This document shows, piece after piece, positions 19,045 through 27,514 of a stretch of DNA of 64,000 nucleotides. The DNA comes from Psychrobacter sp. P11F6. Its GTDB lineage: Bacteria > Pseudomonadota > Gammaproteobacteria > Pseudomonadales > Moraxellaceae. The notes under the pieces are model-generated. The model ran no database searches. It was given only the letters and a program-made list of their open reading frames with translations, and was not told the DNA's origin. A program made the translations under genes and the position numbers. The stretch spans positions 744,001 through 808,000 of the forward strand of contig NZ_CM003594.1 of NCBI RefSeq assembly GCF_001435295.1, read 5' to 3'. Within the stretch, counting starts at the first letter, position 1. The number at the start of each line of letters is the position of its first letter.

Positions 19045-19839
19045 TTAGTTATAATTTCTTTGACGTAGCGTTTCATACAAGCATAATGAGCCTGCAATGG
19101 CGACATTCAAACTTTCTTGACCATTAGGCTGTGGTAGAGCGATAGGGGTGGCGCACTGCATCAGCTCATCACAAACGCCTTGACCTTCATGACCCATAAT
19201 CCAAGCAATAGGTTTTTTTAAGTCATGTTGATAAATGACTGTATCAGTATGGGAGCTGGTGGCAAATAGCGGTGTTTGTACATGTTTCAAAACATCTTGC
19301 ACACTTAGACCTTCATAAATAGTCAGAGCAAACTGAGCGCCCATGCCTGCTCGTAATGTCTTAGGGGACCACGCTTGTGCCGTAGTGCTGGTACAGAGTA
19401 TGTTCTTGATGCCAACCGCTGCTGCGGTGCGTAATAGGGTGCCCACATTGCCGCTGTCTTGCACATCATTTAAAATCAAGCAGTCATTATCAATCATCGA
19501 TAAACGAGGCGTTGGTACTTTAATGATTGCCATGATATCGATACCAGTACCTAAGCTACGAATGCTCTCATACAGCGAATTTGATAACGTTAAAATAGGC
19601 GTATAAGTAGGCAAGCGCGTCAAAATTTGCTGAACCTCAGGATGGTTGTGCGCAGACTCTGCGAGTAGGATTTGGACAAACGGGTAGTCGCTACGCAGCG
19701 CAGCATCGATGAGATGCACGCCCTCAATCACCGTTTGACCTTGCTTCTTCCGCTGCCGCGCTTGCGTTAACAAGGATTTGACAAGTTTAACGGTCGTATT
19801 TTTATCTGAGGTAATAAGCTCGGTGGGATTTGCTACCAT
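19045..19839 (-). CDS. TrmH/SpoU family RNA 2'-O-methyltransferase
   Basis: An SPOUT-fold enzyme that methylates ribose 2'-OH in rRNA or tRNA with SAM. The N-terminal substrate-binding part (QGQTVIEGVHLIDAAL) is followed by the three family motifs: LNDVQDSGNVGTLLRTAAAVG, IMGHEGQGV, and ALPQPNGQESLNVAIAGSLCLYE. The target RNA cannot be told from sequence. The open frame reaches 19878, but its first 13 residues are Phe- and Lys-rich and look untranslated; the ATG at 19839 (MVANPTEL) is preferred, giving 264 residues, although it has no strong ribosome-binding site. It follows fbp on the same strand, probably in one transcript. Confidence 0.9.
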   Translation of the reverse strand: MVANPTELITSDKNTTVKLVKSLLTQARQRKKQGQTVIEGVHLIDAALRSDYPFVQILLAESAHNHPEVQQILTRLPTYTPILTLSNSLYESIRSLGTGIDIMAIIKVPTPRLSMIDNDCLILNDVQDSGNVGTLLRTAAAVGIKNILCTSTTAQAWSPKTLRAGMGAQFALTIYEGLSVQDVLKHVQTPLFATSSHTDTVIYQHDLKKPIAWIMGHEGQGVCDELMQCATPIALPQPNGQESLNVAIAGSLCLYETLRQRNYN

Positions 19840-19943
19840 AGTGGATCGCTTAGAAAAAAATATAAAAAAATTAAACAATCAGTATAAAGTATTACAAATG
19901 CTCTGGCTTTATACTGATTATTATCAAAGTAACGTTAAAGGGC

Positions 19944-20927
19944 TTATTTATCAGCGTAAGTTACATGCAGATTTTTAACATAATCGACTTCATTTTTGCT
20001 GCCTAGTACCACTGGGACGCGTTGGTGAATATCGGTTGGCTCTATGTCTAAAATGCGATTGACTGCATCAGTAGCAGCGCCACCCGCACGCTCAATCAAT
20101 AAGCTCATTGGATTGGCTTCATACATCAAGCGTAATTTGCCCGCTTTATTGGCATATTTGGTATCGAACGGATAAGTGAAGAGACCACCACGACATAAAA
20201 TACGATGCACATCACCGACCATAGCAGCCACCCAGCGTGTATTGAAATCGCGACCACGGACACCCGTTTCGCCAGCAATTAACTCATCGATATACTGCTG
20301 CATGGGTGCGCGCCAGTAGCGGTAGTTTGAAGCATTGATGGCATATTCGCTGGTATCGGCATCGATTTGCACGTTTTCTTGTATGAGTACATAATCGTTA
20401 GTGTCAGGGTCTAGGCTAAACATCACGACATGATCGGCGATAGTTAGCGCTAGTACGGTAGAGGTGCCATATAATAAATAGCCTGCTGCTAACTGTTGAT
20501 TACCAGCTTGCAAGAAGTCGCTATTTTCACTGACTTGACCTTGGCGCTGGTACGGTAAAATAGAAAAGATAGTGCCAACGGCCATATTAATATCGATGTT
20601 TGATGAACCATCAAGCGGATCGAACAATACCAACAAACTGCCATCTGCATTGGCAGGGGTAGCATCATCAAGCTCTTCTGAGGCAACGCCTGCACAATGG
20701 GTATTTTTCGCCAAAGCATCTAATAATAAGTCATTGGCCAGTACGTCCAGTTTCTTTTGGTCTTCACCTTGGACGTTTTGGTTGCCAGCTTCGCCTAGAA
20801 TGTCTGCTAGCGCTCCTTTTCTCAATAATTGTGAGATGGTTTTACCCACGTCAGTGACAGTCGTAATAACGTCACTCAGTGCAGGATTGGGTGAATAATC
20901 ATTGAGATAGTCTGTAAGGGTTGTCAT
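19944..20927 (-). CDS. fbp: Fructose-1,6-bisphosphatase class 1
   Basis: Fbp removes the 1-phosphate of fructose 1,6-bisphosphate in gluconeogenesis, using Mg2+. The metal-binding motif [21 protein letters not shown], the RGGLFTYP segment, and [17 protein letters not shown] with the later [14 protein letters not shown] are all present. The 327-residue length is normal. The ribosome-binding site AGGAAG is close to the ATG. It fits, together with ppc further on, a lifestyle using organic acids rather than sugars, but that is an inference. Confidence 0.97.
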   Translation of the reverse strand: MTTLTDYLNDYSPNPALSDVITTVTDVGKTISQLLRKGALADILGEAGNQNVQGEDQKKLDVLANDLLLDALAKNTHCAGVASEELDDATPANADGSLLVLFDPLDGSSNIDINMAVGTIFSILPYQRQGQVSENSDFLQAGNQQLAAGYLLYGTSTVLALTIADHVVMFSLDPDTNDYVLIQENVQIDADTSEYAINASNYRYWRAPMQQYIDELIAGETGVRGRDFNTRWVAAMVGDVHRILCRGGLFTYPFDTKYANKAGKLRLMYEANPMSLLIERAGGAATDAVNRILDIEPTDIHQRVPVVLGSKNEVDYVKNLHVTYADK

Positions 20928-21343
20928 AAGGCTTCCTAATAAATGCTGTTAAAATAAAGGCTACTGAAACTAAGGATTAAATAAGGGGTCGGAAAATCGG
21001 TTAGGTCGCACGTTACAGACCTAAATCTGGTAAATTTTTAAATACCTCGCACGGCATCTTTGTCCTGACCACAAAATCAGCTACACTATCATTATTATTA
21101 TTTATTTATCGTTTGGCTAAGCGGATTTTTGATGATGGTTTTGACAGGTCTATGGCTACTGCCCAAGAGGATGACGATGGCTGTTTTTTACGGCGCTATG
21201 TCTCTCACTGCCACTGGGGTAAATTGTAGCAAATAAGTGCCAAAATGTCCTTGTCTCTGTGCTTATCGTCGACTATAAATCGCCAAAAAACGCATAAATA
21301 ATGATTATTAAATCATATAAACCAACAATAAAGACCTGCCATT
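20928..21343. other. fbp-pyrB divergent region
   Basis: About 416 bases between two divergent genes. A candidate pyrB promoter lies at 21251-21279. I see no pyrimidine leader with a terminator, no PyrR-binding-type structure, and no short gene. Confidence 0.45.
21251..21279 (+). promoter_or_regulatory. Candidate pyrB promoter
   Basis: A TTGTCT (21251-21256) lies 17 bases before TATAAA (21274-21279), giving a start about 60 bases before the pyrB ATG. Assigned by pattern only. Confidence 0.5.
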
Positions 21344-22417
21344 ATGCCAAATTCTATCGATAGCCGCTCAACTCAAACAGTCTCGCCAACGGATTATGCT
21401 AAATTTGATCCTGATACCATTCATGAGAAACTTGATGCGTCGTTGAGTCGTCCGCAGCTGAATGCTGATGGTAGCATTCGCCATTTTTTGGGGGTAGAAG
21501 GTCTTAATAAAGCGCAGTTACAGGCGATTATTGCCAAAGCAGAGACGTTTTTTGATGATAACGGACAGCTCATTAACCGTCCTGAGCTCGAAGGCTATAC
21601 GGTGATGAATTTATTCTTTGAACCATCGACGCGTACCCGTACGACCTTTGAGGTAGCCGAAAAGCGTCTCGGTGCCAATGTGCTCAATATCGATATCGAG
21701 CGCTCTAGCACTAAAAAAGGCGAAAGCTTGCGCGATACGCTGTGGAATCTACAAGCCATGACGGCAGATATTTTTGTAGTACGGCATTCAGCATCAGGTG
21801 CTGCCCATTTTATGGCAACAGAGGTGACACCCGATATTGCCATTATTAATGGCGGCGACGGCTGGCATGCGCATCCAACGCAAGGGATGCTCGACATGCT
21901 CACCATTCATCGTGAAGCACCGCGTCCATTTGAGGAGCTGTCAGTGGCTATCGTTGGCGATATCAAGCATTCGCGAGTGGCGCGCTCAGATATCAGTGCG
22001 CTACAAACCTTGGGCGTTAAAGACATCCGTGTCTGTGCGCCGCGTACCTTATTACCGAAAGGCATTGAACGTTTTGGGGTACAAGTCTATGAAGATATGA
22101 ATGACTGTGTCACGGACTGTGATGTCATTATGGGATTAAGAATTCAAAACGAACGTATCGGCTCGCCGCTGCTGGCATCATCGAGTGAATATTATAAACA
22201 CTACGGTATTACACCAGAGCGCATGGCATTGGCCAAGCCCGATGCGTTGGTCATGCATCCAGGGCCGATGAACCGCGGTGTTGAGATTGCATCAAGCGTT
22301 GCCGATGGCGACCAGTCAGTGATTTTAAAACAGGTGAATAACGGCATCGCTATTCGTATGGCAGTACTGTCGTTAGCTATGGAAGGTCAGCGCGCTCACC
22401 AAGCTGAGAGCAAATAA
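21344..22417 (+). CDS. pyrB: Aspartate carbamoyltransferase catalytic subunit
   Basis: PyrB condenses carbamoyl phosphate and aspartate, the committed step of pyrimidine synthesis. The carbamoyl-phosphate motif [13 protein letters not shown], the [18 protein letters not shown] stretch, [15 protein letters not shown], and the [18 protein letters not shown] end are all clear. At 357 residues it has an N-terminal extension of about 40 residues compared with E. coli PyrB, as in the Pseudomonas type whose PyrB assembles with an inactive dihydroorotase-like partner. The next gene is exactly that partner, and no pyrI regulatory gene is present. Confidence 0.97.
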   Translation: MPNSIDSRSTQTVSPTDYAKFDPDTIHEKLDASLSRPQLNADGSIRHFLGVEGLNKAQLQAIIAKAETFFDDNGQLINRPELEGYTVMNLFFEPSTRTRTTFEVAEKRLGANVLNIDIERSSTKKGESLRDTLWNLQAMTADIFVVRHSASGAAHFMATEVTPDIAIINGGDGWHAHPTQGMLDMLTIHREAPRPFEELSVAIVGDIKHSRVARSDISALQTLGVKDIRVCAPRTLLPKGIERFGVQVYEDMNDCVTDCDVIMGLRIQNERIGSPLLASSSEYYKHYGITPERMALAKPDALVMHPGPMNRGVEIASSVADGDQSVILKQVNNGIAIRMAVLSLAMEGQRAHQAESK

Positions 22418-22477
22418 TCCTCTGCCTCGCTGTTTTATATTTATTTATCCCATTTTATTGATACGGTAATAACGCTC

Positions 22478-23689
22478 ATGACAACTATGTTAAATATGGA
22501 TGCACCGATAATTAACCATCTTCCTCAATCATTTAAAGACTCACTATCAAGTGCTACAGCAGATAAGTTGGCTTCACTCGAAGCTGGGCGTGAAATGTGG
22601 CTACTGCCGCCTTTGGTTGATTTGTGCGCCCGCCTACGTGAACCGGGTCAACAACAACATGGCACTTTGGAGTCAGAAGGACGCGCTGCTCGTGGCAATG
22701 GTTTTCTGCATGTGGTCATTCCGCCTGATACCAATCCTATCTTAGAGAACGGTTCATTATTAAAGGGCTTACGTGAGCGCGCGCTTGGTGATGGCGGCAT
22801 ATATTTGCATGTTTTAGGTGCGTTGACTGCTGGTTTAGAAGGCGAGCGTCCATCAAATATCGCTGGGCTTAAAAAAGGCGGTTGTATAGCCGTTTCTAAT
22901 GCGCGCCGCCCTTTTCGCAATGATTTAGTATTACTGCGTACACTGGAATACGCCGCGACTTTTAATATGAAAGTATTCTTTTATCCTGATGAACCAAGTC
23001 TATCTGGTGATGGCGTGGCGCATGAAGGTTATATCGCGTCATATCATGGCTTGCAAGGGATTCCTTGGATCGCTGAAACGGTTGCCTTGTCAACGCAGTT
23101 GCTAATGGTTGAAGAAACAGGCATTGCTGCTCACTTTAGTCAATTATCCTGTAAATCTTCAATCGAATTGATGCGCTGGGCAAAAGATAAAGGTCTGCCC
23201 GTGACTTGTGATGTGGCGATGCATCAGTTGTATTTGACCGATGACAATTTAGAGGGTTTTAATGCTCAAGCCTATGTATTACCACCCCTGCGTAGTAATA
23301 CCGATCAGCAAGCCATCCGCCGTGGTCTAAAAGATGGCACCATTGATGCGATATGTAGCCATCATGAACCATTGAACAGTACCGCTAAAAAAGCCCCATT
23401 TGCTGAGAGCACACCAGGCATCTCAAATTTTGATACCTTTATGGCGCTGGCTTGTCAGCTAGTCAATGATGAGGTGTTAACCTTAGAGCAACTTGTCGAT
23501 AAAATTTGTCTCAATCCGGCAAAAATTGCGGGTATCAGTGAGCAGTATGAGAGTATCGGCGGCGCTGTACTGGTTGATCCAAACCTCGAATGGCAAGTAA
23601 CCGCCCAATCCATGCTGTCCAATGGTAAAAACACCCCATTCTTTAATCAGCAGTTGCAAGGCCGCGTTGTGGAGACTTTCTTTGGCTAA
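22478..23689 (+). CDS. pyrC': Dihydroorotase-like protein PyrC' (probably non-catalytic)
   Basis: A 403-residue dihydroorotase homologue placed directly after pyrB. In active enzymes the metal site begins with a D-x-H-x-H-L-R-E/D-P-G motif; here the same place (residues 48-57) reads DLCARLREPG, so both histidines are gone (Cys50, Arg52). The later active-site motif I-A-T-D-H-A-P reads ICSHHEP, so the catalytic aspartate is also lost. This matches the inactive PyrC' of Pseudomonas, which is needed for the structure of the aspartate carbamoyltransferase complex. The cell must have a real dihydroorotase elsewhere. The start has only a weak ribosome-binding site. It overlaps the next gene by 8 bases. 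Confidence 0.9.
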   Translation: MTTMLNMDAPIINHLPQSFKDSLSSATADKLASLEAGREMWLLPPLVDLCARLREPGQQQHGTLESEGRAARGNGFLHVVIPPDTNPILENGSLLKGLRERALGDGGIYLHVLGALTAGLEGERPSNIAGLKKGGCIAVSNARRPFRNDLVLLRTLEYAATFNMKVFFYPDEPSLSGDGVAHEGYIASYHGLQGIPWIAETVALSTQLLMVEETGIAAHFSQLSCKSSIELMRWAKDKGLPVTCDVAMHQLYLTDDNLEGFNAQAYVLPPLRSNTDQQAIRRGLKDGTIDAICSHHEPLNSTAKKAPFAESTPGISNFDTFMALACQLVNDEVLTLEQLVDKICLNPAKIAGISEQYESIGGAVLVDPNLEWQVTAQSMLSNGKNTPFFNQQLQGRVVETFFG

Positions 23690-24230
23690 TTTGCCTAGGC
23701 AGGATGATAGTCTGCAACCATCCTCGAAGGATAACGATCATCACTTGCACAACCAAACCATCAAGTCGCACGGTACTGCCAGTGAATCTATCAAAGCGGT
23801 AGCAATCTATGAGGTGGTTAAAGGGGTCGGTGCACTATTAGGGGCGGGGGCTTTATGGTCATGGCATACTGACCTTGAGCATTGGCTGACGACAGCGACT
23901 GCTTCTTGGCAACAGACTTTTGGACAGCTACTGGCACCGCAAGTTGACAGTGCAGTACGGATTGCCCAGCAGGCAAGTAAAAACTGGTCATTATTCTTGT
24001 TATTAATCTTTGCTTACGCTAGCCTACGTTTTCTTGAGGCTTATGGCTTATGGCAAGATAAAACATGGGCGTATTGGTTTGGTGTGCTGGGTTATGGGGT
24101 GTTTATTCCTATTGAGCTTTACTATCTAATCGTTAGCCCATTTGATTGGTTTAAACTTGGGATATTAGTCTCGAATCTTCTTATTGTGGTCGTGGTCTAT
24201 CGTAATATGAAGCGTAAAGGCTTGATATAA
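23682..24230 (+). CDS. DUF2127 membrane protein
   Basis: A protein of about 182 residues with an N-terminal hydrophilic tail of about 40 residues and then hydrophobic segments (AIYEVVKGVGALLGAGALW, LFLLLIFAYASLRFLEAYGLW, WFGVLGYGVFIPIELYYLIV, LGILVSNLLIVVVVY) that match the DUF2127 pattern, including RFLEAYGLWQDKTWAYWFG. The function is unknown. The frame is open from 23622, but GGAG at 23671-23674 sits 7 bases before a TTG at 23682, so this start is preferred; it overlaps the end of pyrC' by 8 bases. The tail order looks like translational coupling with the pyrimidine genes, but no functional link is known. Confidence 0.82.
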   Translation: MANLPRQDDSLQPSSKDNDHHLHNQTIKSHGTASESIKAVAIYEVVKGVGALLGAGALWSWHTDLEHWLTTATASWQQTFGQLLAPQVDSAVRIAQQASKNWSLFLLLIFAYASLRFLEAYGLWQDKTWAYWFGVLGYGVFIPIELYYLIVSPFDWFKLGILVSNLLIVVVVYRNMKRKGLI

Positions 24231-24276
24231 AAAGGGCTTATTATAGTGCCTATCAAAAAAACTGAATGTGTATGAA

Positions 24277-24316
24277 AAAGCCAGCATAAGATAGTATCTT
24301 ATGCTGGCTTTTTTTT
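24277..24316 (+). terminator. Intrinsic terminator between DUF2127 gene and antiporter gene
   Basis: A long perfect stem (about 16 bp, AAGCCAGCATAAGAT with its complement) on a very short loop is followed by eight T bases. A-runs on the other side make it likely bidirectional, serving both convergent genes. Confidence 0.93.
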
Positions 24317-24348
24317 GCTAAAACGATTGGCTTAAAACTGGTTACAAA

Positions 24349-25656
24349 TTATGGCTTTGCTGTACTCTTATCAGTGCGAATGCTTTTGGCGACTTTGCCA
24401 ATACTCAAACCTTGTACCAAGATAGAGAATATCACCACTGCATAAGTGAGTGCCAACAAGATATCGCGTTCGGTTCCCAGCGGCAGCTGCAATACTAAAG
24501 CAACCGAAATACCCCCACGTAATCCGCCCCATGTCAGCACTTTCCATGCACCAGTCGGTAAATCGAGCTGACGATGAAAGGTTTTGGTCGTCATACCTAC
24601 AACGATAAAACGCGCAAGTAGGGTAATGACAATCGTCAAGCCAGCGGCGATAAATAAATTACCCGAATAAGCAATCATCACTACTTCTAAACCGATGAGT
24701 ACGAATAAAATAGCATTGAGAATTTCATCAATTAATTCCCAAAATAAATCAATATAATGCCGTGTTTTATCGCTCATCGCCAATGCTCGTCCGCGATTAC
24801 CAACCATTAATCCCATCATCACCATGGCGAGTGGTCCTGATAAATGCCAATGGCTGGCGAGTGCATAACCACCTATCACACCAGCAAGCGTTAATAACAC
24901 TTCTTCTTGATAGCTATCGATACTTTTCAGCATGTAATACAAAATCGCCCCAAGTACTAAGCCAAAAATAATGCCGCCACCAGCTTCAACCGCTAAGGTA
25001 TGCGCCACATAATTGGCGGTTGGGATATCACCACTGGATAAAATCCCTAGCAGCAATACAAAGATGACGACGCCGATACCATCGTTAAATAATGATTCAC
25101 CCGCGATGACCGTTTCTATACTTTTTGGCGCGCCAGCCGATGAAAGGATGCCCATCACGGCAATGGGGTCGGTCGGTGATATTAGAGCACCGAATAGCAA
25201 ACACCAAAGAAACGGCAAACCGAAACCAAGCAGCGGCAGCATAAAATAAAGCGCCGTGGCGATAAGCATCGCAGAGACGATGGTACCGACGCAAGCAAGG
25301 ATACCAATAGGCAGTTTATAACGTTTTAAATCGCTGATATTGACGTGCAGCGCCCCTGCAAATAACAGCATAGAGAGCATGCCATCTAATAAGACTTCGG
25401 TAAAATCAAGCTGCTCTAATAAGCTTACTTCATAATCAATCAGCTGATCAAATCCCAAAAATCCCAAAAATATCGCGCCAATAGATAATAAAATGGAGAT
25501 AACCATCACGCCAATCGTGGTCGGTAGGCCAATAAAGCGATGGTTAACGTAAGTTAATAGGGCTGTGATTGATAAGAATATCGCGCTGATTTCAAGTATG
25601 GTTAGGCTACTGGTAGGGGCCATGAAAAAATTCTCAAGTGAGTTTAAAATTGTCAT
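24349..25656 (-). CDS. CPA1 family Na+/H+ antiporter
   Basis: An integral inner-membrane cation/proton exchanger with 11-12 predicted hydrophobic segments. The family core motif AGESLFNDGIGVVIFVLLLG carries the ND residues of the ion site, and FGALISPTDPIAVMGIL and the TWGGLRGGISVALVLQLP stretch are typical of the NhaP/NhaK-type CPA1 group. Whether Na+, Li+ or K+ is exchanged cannot be read from the sequence. The frame is open from a GTG at 25677; the ATG at 25656 (MTILNSLENFF) is preferred, and a later ATG at 25623 (MAPTSS) is also possible, since none has a strong ribosome-binding site. About 435 residues. Confidence 0.92.
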   Translation of the reverse strand: MTILNSLENFFMAPTSSLTILEISAIFLSITALLTYVNHRFIGLPTTIGVMVISILLSIGAIFLGFLGFDQLIDYEVSLLEQLDFTEVLLDGMLSMLLFAGALHVNISDLKRYKLPIGILACVGTIVSAMLIATALYFMLPLLGFGLPFLWCLLFGALISPTDPIAVMGILSSAGAPKSIETVIAGESLFNDGIGVVIFVLLLGILSSGDIPTANYVAHTLAVEAGGGIIFGLVLGAILYYMLKSIDSYQEEVLLTLAGVIGGYALASHWHLSGPLAMVMMGLMVGNRGRALAMSDKTRHYIDLFWELIDEILNAILFVLIGLEVVMIAYSGNLFIAAGLTIVITLLARFIVVGMTTKTFHRQLDLPTGAWKVLTWGGLRGGISVALVLQLPLGTERDILLALTYAVVIFSILVQGLSIGKVAKSIRTDKSTAKP

Positions 25657-25716
25657 AAGCTTAGCGCTTACAAACACTAAATAGGTTTGATTTTAGTTTA
25701 GTTATCGTTTGTCTTT

Positions 25717-27345
25717 TTATTTTGATTGCGTTTGTAATGCTTGGCGAATATGGGTGTCAAACGCGCTAACATAGTCAAAATACTGATGATGAGCATCGTT
25801 GCTAAGTATGAATTGTTGGGCTTGTTGGCACATCGCGCTCAAGTCATCTATCAGCTCTTGATAGCTTAGGTTTTCTTCTCCTGCGCGCTCAATCAGTTTT
25901 ATCTCATGCAATAAGGTTTGCTGCTGTGCGTTATTTACGCGAGCATAACTTAGATTGACCATCGCCTGACATAGCGCTTTTAAGACCATCAAATCTGCTG
26001 CTGCATACCGACGTATCTCGCCTAGTGATGTATTGATAAAATCAGATATTTTGGGAGTATGAGTAACTATGGCTAATATCGCCAAGCGTCGCTGGTCAAC
26101 TTCGGCTTTCGATGAATCATCGTTTTGTGCTGGTGTATAAAAATGATAGGGACTGGGCGGCTGACGACGCATCATAATACTTAAGCAACTGGTCAGTGAT
26201 TGTACGCAGTTGACCGCTGTTTTTGGATCATTGATACCAGGCGATAAGGCGCGGACGGCGATTTCAGTCATTTGTCCCAAGCTATAAGCAATATCGTTAG
26301 AATGAGCCAGTCGTTGTTCGATACGTATACAGCCGGCAAAGCGTTGCCAAAAAATTCCGTCAGGCGCGCGCGGCACAACAGCTAAAGATGGTGTCGCTGT
26401 TTTTTGTCGATTATTTGGATGACCTGCTGGACGCTGGTAAAAGTAGCCGATGACGTTTTTGTCAGTGACATAATCGCCAAGATTAATACGCATTTGCACC
26501 ACGCCGCCATAGTCTTGTGTCAGTGTAATCAGCGACTCAAGGTAAAATTGTTGGACATAACCTGAGCTTGGTGGATAGATGGGCATCGCTGACCAGTGAT
26601 GAAACTGTTCAATGTCATGATGTTCTATATCGCGTTGATGCTGGATATCGCAATGATCGCGATACCAATAGTGAATATTATTAATCGCATCATTGCTGGC
26701 GTTTTGAATCACATGTGAGGCTTGAATGGCATGTACCATATGCTGGACAAAGTACACCAGCAAAAGTGCGCAGATAATTGCCATAATAATGGCAAAGGTG
26801 ACAGCAAGCTGTGGCACACCAAAAGCCACGTCATATTTATGGATGGATTTTAACACTAATAAACTATAACTAAAGGTTCCAATAAACGCCCCCAATACAA
26901 ACTGGTTGGGTGTATCGGTTAAAAAATTGCGCAATAGCCGTGGGCCAAATTGCGAAGAGGCCATCGACAGTACCGCGATTGTAATAGAAAATGTCGTGCC
27001 TGCTACGCCTAATACTGCGCCTGCGATGGCAGTCATGATAGCGCGCGCAGCATCGTCGTCACCCGTAAAAGCAAAGGTAATCTCTCGGACTGTTTCGCGG
27101 TCAAAGTGTTGATCGATAGTGACCAATAAAGGCGCTAGCAATATCCCGACGATGACGCACGCCGTTGGGATAAACCAATAAGAGCCAATAAGCTGCTGCC
27201 ATAAGTTTCTTAGTCGATCAGGCATATCGGTCAGTGTCTGTAGCGACCATAACTGGGCAAACTGCTTTAGTCTGTGCGTTATTGTCAGCAATGCAGAGTT
27301 AAACCAGCCACTTTCAGGGTGTCTATTCAATATTATATGCTCCAC
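25717..27345 (-). CDS. DUF2254 membrane protein
   Basis: A 542-residue membrane protein. Four hydrophobic segments lie in the first ~220 residues (around FIPTACVIVGILLAPLLV, IMTAIAGAVLGVAGTTFSITIAVL, QFVLGAFIGTFSYSLLVL, and FAIIMAIICALLLVYFV). A large soluble C-terminal part follows. The segment TTFSITIAVLSMASSQFGPRLLRNFLTD and ALSPGINDPKTAVNCVQSL identify the DUF2254 family. The function is unknown. The start is GTG at 27343-27345 with AGGTC only 4 bases upstream; no nearby ATG gives a better start. Confidence 0.9.
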   Translation of the reverse strand: MEHIILNRHPESGWFNSALLTITHRLKQFAQLWSLQTLTDMPDRLRNLWQQLIGSYWFIPTACVIVGILLAPLLVTIDQHFDRETVREITFAFTGDDDAARAIMTAIAGAVLGVAGTTFSITIAVLSMASSQFGPRLLRNFLTDTPNQFVLGAFIGTFSYSLLVLKSIHKYDVAFGVPQLAVTFAIIMAIICALLLVYFVQHMVHAIQASHVIQNASNDAINNIHYWYRDHCDIQHQRDIEHHDIEQFHHWSAMPIYPPSSGYVQQFYLESLITLTQDYGGVVQMRINLGDYVTDKNVIGYFYQRPAGHPNNRQKTATPSLAVVPRAPDGIFWQRFAGCIRIEQRLAHSNDIAYSLGQMTEIAVRALSPGINDPKTAVNCVQSLTSCLSIMMRRQPPSPYHFYTPAQNDDSSKAEVDQRRLAILAIVTHTPKISDFINTSLGEIRRYAAADLMVLKALCQAMVNLSYARVNNAQQQTLLHEIKLIERAGEENLSYQELIDDLSAMCQQAQQFILSNDAHHQYFDYVSAFDTHIRQALQTQSK

Positions 27346-27468
27346 AAATGACCTAAAAAGCGACCCATTTTTTATTACTAAGCTAGGATTTTATTTGGCT
27401 AATAAAACCTCTTAAGAGTAAATTACCTTACCATATAAGCCACAAAGATTAAAAACTTAGTAAAAAAT

Positions 27469-27495
27469 AAGCCCCTATCATAGGAGCTTATTTTT
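27469..27495 (-). terminator. Terminator after the M66-like protease gene
   Basis: An inverted repeat around TAAGCCCCTAT and TAGGAGCTTA (one mismatch) has A- and T-runs on both sides. It lies 20 bases past the stop of the protease gene and before the DUF2254 gene. Confidence 0.75.
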
Positions 27496-27514
27496 AGCAT
27501 GATGGATTGTTTTG

